Assembly (NCBI RefSeq): GCF_016583785.1
Contig: NZ_NRRU01000036.1
Span: 1-46,898, forward strand
DNA length: 46,898 bases
DNA from: Rubrivivax gelatinosus
GTDB taxonomy: Bacteria; Pseudomonadota; Gammaproteobacteria; Burkholderiales; Burkholderiaceae_C
Direction of reading: 5' to 3'
The notes under the pieces are model-generated. The model had not been told where the DNA came from. It saw only the letters and a program-made list of their open reading frames with translations, and did no database searches. The position numbers and the translations under genes were made by a program. Shown here in pieces: positions 18,074-25,268 of the stretch. The stretch's first letter is position 1, and the number at the start of each line of letters is the position of its first letter.

Positions 18074-18488
18074 TGGGCGGCGCCGTTAGTTTCGTGGAAC
18101 ACGCGTGCGAGCGACTGGCGCAGGCGCGGCGGGCGGCGGCCGCCGGGGGTTCCTCCTCGGCGGTCGGCCCTGCGGGCCGACTGCGCTGCGCTGCTCGGCT
18201 TCGCGGTCGCGCGGCCCAACTCGCTGCGCTCACTGCGTTCGCTCCGCTCAAACAGTCGGCCGCGAGTCAGATCACGATGCGCGCTGACGCGCGCCGACCG
18301 CGAAGCCTGCGCTGCTCGCCGCCGACAGTCACCCCCGACGGCCGCCGCCCGCCGCGCCCGACATCGTCCAGGTATGCCACCAGGAGGCATGCCGACCGCC
18401 GAGGAGGAATCCCCGGCGGCTGCCGCACGCTCCGCCCGCCGCTGCCGCCGCCTACGCGGTGGTCCGCGTTCTTCGATTGGTCCGCCGC
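18074..18488. repeat. Nested inverted-repeat element in the dppC-dppD gap
   Basis: No gene is supported here. The interval is built of inverted repeats. A 30-base arm at 18139-18168 recurs inverted at 18391-18420 with one mismatch. A 30-base stretch at 18121-18150 recurs inverted at 18331-18360 with two mismatches. GGCTTCGCGGTCG (18197-18209) recurs inverted at 18295-18307. A short hairpin, ATGCC and GGCAT around ACCAGGA, lies near 18374-18390. Open frames through it are arginine/serine-rich junk that reads SERSERSE on the minus strand, typical of translated extragenic repeats. It looks like a multi-copy palindromic or MITE-like element inside the operon. No transposase is present. Confidence 0.75.
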
Positions 18489-19460
18489 ATGAGCCTGCTC
18501 GACATCCGCAACCTGCGCGTCAGCTTCGCGACGCGCCACGGCGCCTTCACCGCGGTCGACGGCATCGACCTCGTCGTCGAGCGCGACGAGGTGCTGGCCA
18601 TCGTCGGCGAATCGGGCTCGGGCAAGTCGGTGGCGATGCTGGCCATCATGGGCCTGCTGCCGTGGACGGCCAGCGTCAGCGCCGAGCGCATGGACTTCGA
18701 CGGCCAGGACCTGCGCACGCTGTCGGCGCGTCAGCGCCGCGCGCTCGTCGGCCGCGACGTCGCGATGGTGTTCCAGGAGCCGATGTCTTCGCTCAACCCC
18801 TGCTTCAGCGTCGGCTGGCAGATCGGCGAGGCGCTGGCCATCCACCTCGGGCTGGACCGTGCCGCGCGGCACCGGCGGGTCGTCGAACTGCTCGAACTGG
18901 TCGGCATCCCCGACGCCGCACGCCGCGCCCAGGCGTTCCCGCACCAGCTCTCGGGCGGCATGTGCCAGCGCGTGATGATCGCGATGGCCCTGGCCTGCAA
19001 GCCGCGGCTCATGATCGCCGACGAGCCGACGACGGCGCTGGACGTGACGATCCAGGCCCAGATCCTGGACCTGCTGCTGGGCCTGCAGCGCGAGACCGGC
19101 ATGGCGCTGGTGCTGATCACGCACGACCTGGGCGTCGTCGCCGAGACCGCCGACCGCGTCGTCGTGCAGTACGCCGGGCGCCAGGTCGAGACCGCGGCGG
19201 TGGACGCGCTGTTCGCCGACCCGCACCACCCCTACACCGCCGCGCTGCTGGCGGCGCTGCCCGAACGCGCCGCGGCCGGGGCGCGGCTGGCGGCGATCCC
19301 CGGCCTGGTGCCGGGGCAGTTCGACCGGCCGGGCGGCTGCCTGTTCGCACCGCGCTGCGCCTTCGTCCAGCCGCGCTGCGCGACGCCGCCCGCGCCCGCC
19401 GACGCGGCGCTCGGGCGTGCGCTGTGCCACTTCCCGCTGGTGCACGGGAGGCCGACATGA
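18489..19460 (+). CDS. dppD: Dipeptide ABC transporter ATP-binding protein DppD
   Basis: 323 residues from the ATG at 18489 ([13 protein letters not shown]). An in-frame ATG 30 bases upstream lies in repeat sequence and adds no family residues. The ATPase has Walker [10 protein letters not shown]-loop [11 protein letters not shown], signature LSGGMCQR, Walker B LMIADEP and H-loop LITHDL. A C-terminal OppD/F-type extension with a Cys cluster ([20 protein letters not shown]) follows; related proteins bind an Fe-S cluster there. It powers DppBC with DppF. The stop overlaps an ATG (ATGA, 19457-19460) that opens a 48-codon frame leading into dppF. Confidence 0.95.
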   Translation: MSLLDIRNLRVSFATRHGAFTAVDGIDLVVERDEVLAIVGESGSGKSVAMLAIMGLLPWTASVSAERMDFDGQDLRTLSARQRRALVGRDVAMVFQEPMSSLNPCFSVGWQIGEALAIHLGLDRAARHRRVVELLELVGIPDAARRAQAFPHQLSGGMCQRVMIAMALACKPRLMIADEPTTALDVTIQAQILDLLLGLQRETGMALVLITHDLGVVAETADRVVVQYAGRQVETAAVDALFADPHHPYTAALLAALPERAAAGARLAAIPGLVPGQFDRPGGCLFAPRCAFVQPRCATPPAPADAALGRALCHFPLVHGRPT

Positions 19461-19599
19461 GCCCTCAGGACTTGTCCGGGGCTCATTCCCGCCTGGCGGG
19501 ACCGGCCGCCAGGCCGGAGGGTGCTCCAGTGAGCCCTCAGGACTTGTCCGGGGCTCATTCCCGCTCGGCGGGACCGGCCGCAGGCCGAAGGGTGCCCCT
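19457..19599 (+). repeat. Tandem duplication of a 72-base palindromic start module
   Basis: Copy 1 (19457-19528, 72 bases) and copy 2 (19529-19599, 71 bases) share 35 identical bases from the start codon on, and most of the rest. Each contains the hairpin GAGCCC..GGAC-TT-GTCC..GGGCTC; copy 1 also has GCCTGGCGG..CCGCCAGGC. Each ends with a purine-rich GGAGGGT or GAAGGGT that serves as ribosome binding site for the GTG that follows. The repeat unit is therefore hairpin plus start signal. Confidence 0.85.
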
Positions 19600-19603
19600 G
19601 TGA
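19457..19603 (+). CDS. Possible 48-residue linker peptide encoded by tandem repeat between dppD and dppF
   Basis: A frame opens with an ATG that overlaps the dppD stop (ATGA) and ends with a TGA that overlaps the dppF GTG, so it bridges the two genes exactly. GGGAGG lies 5 bases before the ATG. The peptide is two copies of [16 protein letters not shown] with no recognisable fold or homolog. It may be translated only to carry ribosomes from dppD to dppF, or may not be a real gene. The reading is seen in the sequence; the function is conjecture. Confidence 0.35.
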   Translation: MSPQDLSGAHSRLAGPAARPEGAPVSPQDLSGAHSRSAGPAAGRRVPL

Positions 19604-20568
19604 GTGCCGTACTCGTCGCCGAGGACCTGCAGCGCCGCTACGAGCTGCGCCGCGGGCTGTTTGCCCGGCCGGCGTTGGTGCACGCGCTCGCCGGCGTGTC
19701 TTTCGAGGTCGAGGCCGGGCGCACGCTGGCGGTGGTCGGCGAATCCGGCTGCGGAAAGAGCACGCTGGCGCGAGTGCTGACGATGATCGAGCCGCCCTCG
19801 GGCGGCCGGCTGCTGCTCGACGGCCAGGACGTTGCCGCTGCCGACGCCGCGCGCCGGCGCGCGCTGCGGCGTGCGGTGCAGATCGTGTTCCAGAACCCCT
19901 ACGGCTCGCTCAACCCGCGCCAGACCGTCGGCGCCGCGCTGATGGAGCCGCTGCAGGTCAACGGCGAAGGCGACGCCGGTGCGCGCGAGGCGGCGGCGCG
20001 CGAGATGCTGCGCCGCGTCGGCCTGCGCGACGAACACTTCGGCCGCTGGCCGCACATGTTCAGCGGCGGCCAGCGCCAGCGCATCGCGATTGCGCGCGCG
20101 CTGATGCTGCGCCCGCGTGTGCTCGTGCTCGACGAGCCGGTGTCGGCGCTCGACGTCTCGGTGCGCGCCCAGGTGCTCAACCTGCTGGCCGACCTGCAGG
20201 CCGAACTCGGTGTCGCCTACGTGTTCGTGTCGCACGACCTGGGCGTGGTGCGCCACATGGCCGACGAGGTGCTGGTGATGTACCTCGGCCGCGCGGTCGA
20301 GCAGGGTGCGCGCGAGGCGCTGTTCGAGGCGCCGCAGCACCCGTACACGCAGGCACTGCTGTCGGCGACGCCCACCGTGGACCCGGCGGCGCGGCGCCAG
20401 CGCATCGTGCTCGCCGGCGAGATGCCGTCGCCGCTGGCGCCGCCTTCGGGCTGCGCCTTCCACACCCGCTGCCCGATCGCCGAGCCGCAATGCCGCAGCG
20501 AGCGGCCGCTGCTCGCGCCGGTGGCAGGGCGCCAGGTCGCCTGCTGGCTGCGCCAGCAGGGGCGCTGA
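19600..20568 (+). CDS. dppF: Dipeptide ABC transporter ATP-binding protein DppF
   Basis: 322 residues from the GTG at 19600 ([21 protein letters not shown]); sequence before it is the tandem repeat. Walker A is GESGCGKS, Q-loop VFQNPYGSLNPRQT, signature FSGGQRQR, Walker B VLVLDEPVSALD and H-loop FVSHDLGVV. The C-terminal GCAFHTRCPIAEPQCR cluster is typical of DppF/OppF. It is the second ATPase of the dipeptide transporter. The start is served by GAAGGGT at the end of repeat copy 2. It ends one base before the convergent DUF805 gene; no terminator is visible between them. Confidence 0.95.
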   Translation: MSAVLVAEDLQRRYELRRGLFARPALVHALAGVSFEVEAGRTLAVVGESGCGKSTLARVLTMIEPPSGGRLLLDGQDVAAADAARRRALRRAVQIVFQNPYGSLNPRQTVGAALMEPLQVNGEGDAGAREAAAREMLRRVGLRDEHFGRWPHMFSGGQRQRIAIARALMLRPRVLVLDEPVSALDVSVRAQVLNLLADLQAELGVAYVFVSHDLGVVRHMADEVLVMYLGRAVEQGAREALFEAPQHPYTQALLSATPTVDPAARRQRIVLAGEMPSPLAPPSGCAFHTRCPIAEPQCRSERPLLAPVAGRQVACWLRQQGR

Positions 20569-20569
20569 A

Positions 20570-20956
20570 TCAGCTTGCCGGCGGCGGGCCGAAACGGTTG
20601 GGGCCGCCCGTGCCGCGTTTGAAGCCGTTGTCCAGCAGCATCCAGATCTGGCCGATCACCGGGATCAGGCCGATCGCGACCCACCAGGCCGAACGGTCGC
20701 GGTCGTGCCAGCGTTTGGCCGAGACCGCGATGCCCGGCCAGACCAGCAGCGCATTCAGCATGGCGTCGCGGTGTTCGGCATCGACGCGCGCGATGTCCAG
20801 CAGCGCACGCCCCATCAGCCCCAGGCCGCCGAGCGCGACGATGCCGTACAGCCAGAAGCCGCGGCGCGAGAGGCGGCCGCGGGGGTCGAGGAACACACGC
20901 AGCGGGTTGCTGCTGTCGTCGTCGTCCAGCAGACGAAGTTCACGGGTGCCGGTCAT
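20570..20956 (-). CDS. DUF805 family membrane protein
   Basis: 128 residues. After an acidic N-terminus (LLDDDDSSNP) comes the DUF805 pattern: GRLSRRGFWLYGIV, a helix, a second helix with PGIAVSAKRWHDRDRSAWW, and a third with IPVIGQIWMLLDNGFKRGT. RxHDxxxSGWW-like residues are the family hallmark. Function is unknown; it is an inner-membrane protein. The start codon lies six bases after a -10-like GACAAT (20963-20968 on this strand), so the message may be leaderless. A much longer upstream reading of this frame is antisense to the exonuclease gene and is not real. Confidence 0.85.
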   Translation of the reverse strand: MTGTRELRLLDDDDSSNPLRVFLDPRGRLSRRGFWLYGIVALGGLGLMGRALLDIARVDAEHRDAMLNALLVWPGIAVSAKRWHDRDRSAWWVAIGLIPVIGQIWMLLDNGFKRGTGGPNRFGPPPAS

Positions 20957-21049
20957 GGCTGCATTGTCATCGGGCCGGGCCCTGCCTCCGGCGCTGCGGG
21001 CGCCGGCGCAACACCGCCACACCACGCTCGCGGGGGAATGTTGCACACG

Positions 21050-22063
21050 ATGAGCGATGACCTGATCGTGCGCCGCCCCGAGGGCCTGTACTGCCCGCCG
21101 GGCGACTTCCACGTCGACCCCTGGCGCCCGGTGGCACGCGCGGTGATCACGCACGCCCACGCCGACCACGCGCGCCGCGGCCACGGCGCCTATCTGGCGC
21201 AGGCCGACGGCGCCGGCGTGCTGCGCGCGCGCCTGGGCGACATCAATCTGCAGACGCTGGCCTGGGGCGAGGCGCTGGAGATCAACGGCGTGCGCGTCAG
21301 CCTGCATCCGGCCGGCCACGTGCTCGGTTCGGCCCAGGTGCGGCTGGAACACGGCGGCCAGGTCTGGGTGGTCTCGGGCGACTACTACGCCAGCGGCGTC
21401 GACGGCGAGCGCAACACGATCGGCCCGGCTTTCGAGCCGCAGCGCTGCCACTGCTTCATCACCGAGAGCACCTTCGGCCTGCCGATCTACCGCTGGCGGC
21501 CGCAGGCCGAGGTCTTCGCCGCGATCGACGCCTGGTGGGCGGCCAACGCCGCCGCCGGCCGCCCCAGCCTGCTGCTGGGCTACAGCTTCGGCAAGGCGCA
21601 GCGCCTGCTGGCCGGGGTCGACGCCTCGATCGGGCCTATCGTCACCCACGCCAGCGTCGAGTCGGTGAACGAGGCCTACCGCGCCGCCGGCGTCGTGCTG
21701 CCGGCGACACGCTCGCTGGACGAGCTTGCCAAGGCGGACCTGGCGCGTGCACTCGTCGTCGCGCCGCCGGCCGTCGTCGGCAGCGCCTGGACGCGGCGCC
21801 TGGGCGACTACGGCGACGCCTTCGCCAGCGGCTGGATGCAGCTGCGCGGCACGCGCCGGCGCTACGGCGTCGACCGCGGTTTCGTGCTCAGCGACCACGC
21901 CGACTGGCCCGGGCTGCAGCGTGCGATCGCCGCCACCGGCGCGTCGCGCGTCATCGTCACCCACGGCTACGAGGCGGTGATGGTGCGCTGGCTGTGCCAG
22001 CAGGGGCTGGACGCCGGCAGCTTCGAGACCGACTACGGCGCCCAGGACGACGCGGCCGACTGA
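21050..22063 (+). CDS. Ligase-associated DNA damage response exonuclease (metallo-beta-lactamase / beta-CASP fold)
   Basis: 337 residues from the ATG at 21050 (MSDDLIVRRPEG); an ATG 12 bases earlier is also possible. The metal-binding motif THAHADHAR is at residues 34-42 (His35, His37, Asp39, His40). GHVLGSAQV, VVSGDYY, the beta-CASP-like TESTFGLPIY and the C-terminal LSDHADW and VTHGYE complete the fold. This family is typically encoded next to a PP_1105-type ATP-dependent DNA ligase, a Lhr-like helicase and the PdeM phosphoesterase and acts in DNA repair. Here the ligase lies 3.2 kb downstream on the same strand, with two other genes between. The usual close pairing is thus broken. Confidence 0.9.
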   Translation: MSDDLIVRRPEGLYCPPGDFHVDPWRPVARAVITHAHADHARRGHGAYLAQADGAGVLRARLGDINLQTLAWGEALEINGVRVSLHPAGHVLGSAQVRLEHGGQVWVVSGDYYASGVDGERNTIGPAFEPQRCHCFITESTFGLPIYRWRPQAEVFAAIDAWWAANAAAGRPSLLLGYSFGKAQRLLAGVDASIGPIVTHASVESVNEAYRAAGVVLPATRSLDELAKADLARALVVAPPAVVGSAWTRRLGDYGDAFASGWMQLRGTRRRYGVDRGFVLSDHADWPGLQRAIAATGASRVIVTHGYEAVMVRWLCQQGLDAGSFETDYGAQDDAAD

Positions 22064-22064
22064 C

Positions 22065-24746
22065 TCAGAGCGCGAGCACGATGCGGCGCGTGCCGGGTTC
22101 GGTCTGCTCGACCTCGTAGTCGAAACCCAGGCGCCCGGCGAGGTCGAGCATGCGCCGGTTCTCGGTCAGCACCGTCGCCACCAGGCGGCGTGTGCCGCGC
22201 GCACGCAGGTAGTCGATCAGCTTGCGCATCAGGCGCTCGCCCAGGCGTGCGCCCTTCAGGTCCGAGCGCACGACGATGCCGAACTCGGCCTCGACGTTGT
22301 CGGGGTCGCAGAGCGCGCGCACCACGCCGAGTGTTTCCTCGCCGCTGCCGTCGCTCTTGGGCGCGGTCGCGAGAAAGGCCATCTCGCGTTCGTAGTCGAT
22401 CTGCGTCAGCCGCGCCAGCTCGCTGTGTTCGATGCTGCGGCGGCTGTAGAAGACGCGCATGCGGATGTCGGCCGGGTCCAGCCGGGCCAGGAACTCGAGG
22501 TGCTGCACCTCGTCCTCGGGGCGGATCGGCCGCAGCGTCAGCCAGCGGTCCTGCCAGGCGACGGTTTCGCTCAGGTCGGCGGGGTAGGGGCGGATCGCGA
22601 AGCGCGCGCTGCCGCCGGGCGCCTGGCGGTCGACGCGGATGCGGGCGTCGAGCGCGACGACGCCGTGGGCGTCGGCCAGCAGCGGGTTCAGGTCGAGTTC
22701 GACGATGCGCGGCTCGTCGGCCAGCAGCTGCGAGACGCGCACCAGCACGTCGCAGACGGCGTCGACGTCGGCTGGCGGCACGTCGCGCCAGCCGGCCAGC
22801 AGCTGGGCGACGCGGGTGCGTTCGACCAGCGCACGCGCCAGCGGCCGGTTCAGCGGCGGCAGCGCGACCGCGCGGTCGGCCACGACCTCGACCTCGGTGC
22901 CACCGCTGCCGAACAGGATCACCGGGCCGAACAGCGGGTCCAGCGTCGCGCCGACGATCAGCTCCAGCGCGCGCGGGCGCCGCACCATGGTCTGCACCGA
23001 GAAGCCGCTGACCGCCAGCCCCGGCAGGCGCTCGTGCACGCGGCGCAGCATCGCGCCGGCGGCGTCGCGCACCGAGGCGGCGTCGTCCAGGTCGAGCACG
23101 ACGGCGCCGGCGTCGCTCTTGTGCTGCAGTTCGGCGGCGATGATCTTCAGCGCCACCGGGAACCCGAGCGCCTGCGCGGCGGCGACCGCGGCCTCGGGTT
23201 CGGCGGCGACGGCGCGGGTCGCGACCACCGGCACGCCGACCGCGGCGAGCACCGCCTTGGCCTCGGGCTCGGTCAGCCACTCGCGGCCTTCGGCAAGCGC
23301 GGCTTCGATCGGCGCGTGCACCTGGGTCGCGTGCCACAAGGGCTCGGCCGGCGCCGCCGGCGGCGTCTGCAGCAGCAGCTCCTGGTTGCGGCGGTAGGTC
23401 TGCAGCATCGAGAAAGCGCGCACCGCTTCCTCGGGCGTGTCGTAGGTCGGCAGCCCGGCGGCGCGGCTCGCCGCCCGCGCCTCGCGCACCGCGTCGCCGC
23501 CGAGCCAGCAGGTCATGGGCTGCAGCGGCGAGCGCTGCAGCAGCGGCACGACGGCGCGGGCGACATCGGCCGAAGGCACGATCGCCGTCGGTGCGTGGAT
23601 GAACAGCAGCGTGCCCGGCGAGGCATCGGTGTGCAGCGCCTCGATCGCGGCGACATAACGTGCGACCGGCGCGTCGCCGACGATGTCCACCGGGTTCGCG
23701 TGCGACCAGCCCGCCGGCAGCACCCGGGTCAGGGCGGCCAGCACCGCGGCGCTGGGTTCGGCGAGCGCGAGTTCGGCCGCCTGCACCGCGTCGGCCGCCA
23801 GCACGCCGGCGCCGCCGCCGTTGGTCAGCACCGTCAGGCGCTCGTGCGGCCCGGCGCCGACGGCGCGTGCCGGGCCGCGGTGGTGCGACAGCATCTCGGC
23901 GGCGGTGAACAGCTCCTGCAGCGTGCCCACACGCAGCATGCCGGCGCGGCGGATCGCGGCGTCGAAGACCAGATCGGAACTCGCCAGCGCCCCGGTGTGC
24001 GAAGCCGCTGCGCGCTGCCCGGCGGGGGTGCGGCCGGCCTTGACGATCAGCACCGGCTTGTTGCGCGCCGCCGCACGCGCCGCCGACATGAACTTGCGCG
24101 CCGACTCCACCGCCTCGACGTAGAGCAGGATCGCGCGCGTGTGCGGGTCGCTGGCGAGGTAGTCGATCATGTCGCCGAAGTCGACGTCGAGCCGGTCGCC
24201 GATCGACGCGAACAGCGAGAAGCCGACGCCGCGGGCCGCCGCCCAGTCCAGCATCGCGGTGACGAGCGCCCCCGACTGCGACACGAAGGCGAGCGAGCCC
24301 GGCGCCGCGGCGACATGGGCGAAGCTGGCGTTGAGCTTGAGCCGCGGGTTCAAAAGTCCCAGGCAGTTCGGGCCCAGCACACGCAGCAGATGCGGGCGTG
24401 CGGCGTCCTGGAGCGCCCGGCGCTGGCGCGCGTCGAGCGTGGCGCTCATGACGATGGCGGCGCGGGTGCCGCGCGCGCCCAGCTCGGCCACCAGCGGCGC
24501 GACGGTGGCCGGCGGCGTGCAGATCACCGCCAGCTCGGGCGCTTCGGGCAGCTGCGAGGCACGGGCATAGACCTTGTGCGTGCCGAGCGTGGGGCGGCGC
24601 GGATTGACCGGCCAGACCGGCCCGTCGAAGCCGCCGCCGGCGAGGTTGGCCCAGACGGTGGCGCCGACGCTGCCGGGGCGGTCGGACGCGCCGAACACCG
24701 CCACCGAGCGGGGTTCGAACAACGAATCCAGATGGCGGGTGCTCAT
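22065..24746 (-). CDS. PatZ-like protein: NDP-forming acyl-CoA synthetase fused to GNAT acetyltransferase
   Basis: 893 residues. Residues about 1-450 are the CoA-binding and succinyl-CoA-ligase-like domains (VAVFGASDRPGSVGA, GPNCLGLLNP, SFVSQSGA-like FVSQSGALVTAMLDWA, NGGGAGVLAADA). About 490-700 is an ATP-grasp domain (EAKAVLAAVGVPVV, HKSDAGAVVLDL, ILFGSGGTEVEV). About 730-893 is a GNAT domain (FLATAPKSDG, FGIVVRSDLKGARLGERLMRKL). The architecture is that of bacterial lysine acetyltransferase Pat/PatZ, which controls acetyl-CoA synthetase. His250 in ASHTGALAS is kept; it matches the phosphohistidine of true ADP-forming synthetases. The start is six bases after a possible -10 TAGACT. Confidence 0.88.
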   Translation of the reverse strand: MSTRHLDSLFEPRSVAVFGASDRPGSVGATVWANLAGGGFDGPVWPVNPRRPTLGTHKVYARASQLPEAPELAVICTPPATVAPLVAELGARGTRAAIVMSATLDARQRRALQDAARPHLLRVLGPNCLGLLNPRLKLNASFAHVAAAPGSLAFVSQSGALVTAMLDWAAARGVGFSLFASIGDRLDVDFGDMIDYLASDPHTRAILLYVEAVESARKFMSAARAAARNKPVLIVKAGRTPAGQRAAASHTGALASSDLVFDAAIRRAGMLRVGTLQELFTAAEMLSHHRGPARAVGAGPHERLTVLTNGGGAGVLAADAVQAAELALAEPSAAVLAALTRVLPAGWSHANPVDIVGDAPVARYVAAIEALHTDASPGTLLFIHAPTAIVPSADVARAVVPLLQRSPLQPMTCWLGGDAVREARAASRAAGLPTYDTPEEAVRAFSMLQTYRRNQELLLQTPPAAPAEPLWHATQVHAPIEAALAEGREWLTEPEAKAVLAAVGVPVVATRAVAAEPEAAVAAAQALGFPVALKIIAAELQHKSDAGAVVLDLDDAASVRDAAGAMLRRVHERLPGLAVSGFSVQTMVRRPRALELIVGATLDPLFGPVILFGSGGTEVEVVADRAVALPPLNRPLARALVERTRVAQLLAGWRDVPPADVDAVCDVLVRVSQLLADEPRIVELDLNPLLADAHGVVALDARIRVDRQAPGGSARFAIRPYPADLSETVAWQDRWLTLRPIRPEDEVQHLEFLARLDPADIRMRVFYSRRSIEHSELARLTQIDYEREMAFLATAPKSDGSGEETLGVVRALCDPDNVEAEFGIVVRSDLKGARLGERLMRKLIDYLRARGTRRLVATVLTENRRMLDLAGRLGFDYEVEQTEPGTRRIVLAL

Positions 24747-24805
24747 GCGGCCAGTCTAGGGTTAACCTAGTCGCCGTAGTTGACGCACAACCCGAAAGTC
24801 CGGTG
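24747..24805. promoter_or_regulatory. Short divergent promoter region with a palindrome
   Basis: 59 bases separate patZ and the stress-protein gene. CTAGGGTTAACCTAG (24756-24770) contains the 8-base palindrome GGTTAACC with CTA/TAG arms around it and a one-base offset; it could bind a dimeric regulator of either gene. On the minus strand TAGACT (24753-24758) is a -10 candidate six bases before the patZ ATG. On the plus strand TTGACG (24780-24785) has no fitting -10. Confidence 0.4.
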
Positions 24806-25252
24806 ATGAAGATCCTGCTGCCCGTGGACGGCACCCCCAGTTCGCTGCACGCCGTGCAGCACGCGTTGCGCCTGCGCCGGGAAGGGCTGGACGCGAACTT
24901 CGTGCTCGCCAACGTCCAGACCCCGCCCTCGCTGTACGAAGTCGTCACCGCGCACGACCCGGCGGTGCTGGACGACATGCGCCGCGCCGCCGGCGCCGAC
25001 CTGCTGGCGCCGGCCGAAGCCCTGCTCGAGGGCGCCGGTGCGGCCTGGGAGAGCGAGGTCGCTGGCGGCGACCCTGGTCACGTGCTCGTCGACCTGGTCG
25101 AGACCTATGGCTGCGACGCCGTCGTCATGGGCGCCCAGGAAGAAGGCGAGGGCATAGGCCCGGTCGCGATGGCGCTGCTCGAACACTGCCCGGTGCCGGT
25201 GACCGTGGTGCGGGCACCGGCGGCAGCCGAACCCGCCGACGAACAAGCCTGA
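24806..25252 (+). CDS. Universal stress protein family (UspA-like)
   Basis: 148 residues from the ATG at 24806 (GTG at 24803 is possible). It has the UspA opening MKILLPVDGTPSSLHAVQHAL, a central helix-strand region, and the closing CPVPVTVVR strand. The usual ATP loop, G-x2-G-x9-G(S/T), is degenerate: the segment reads VMGAQEEGEGIGPVAMALLEH, without the Gly-Ser step. It may therefore not bind ATP in the usual way. It lies 16 bases before the DNA ligase gene on the same strand and may be co-transcribed with it. Confidence 0.82.
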   Translation: MKILLPVDGTPSSLHAVQHALRLRREGLDANFVLANVQTPPSLYEVVTAHDPAVLDDMRRAAGADLLAPAEALLEGAGAAWESEVAGGDPGHVLVDLVETYGCDAVVMGAQEEGEGIGPVAMALLEHCPVPVTVVRAPAAAEPADEQA

Positions 25253-25268
25253 GGCCCGCGGCGCCGCG

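Noticed and set aside
18105..18488. Small proteins in the dppC-dppD gap
   Set aside because: Frames consist of translated inverted repeats with no start signals or family match; a repeat element explains the sequence better.
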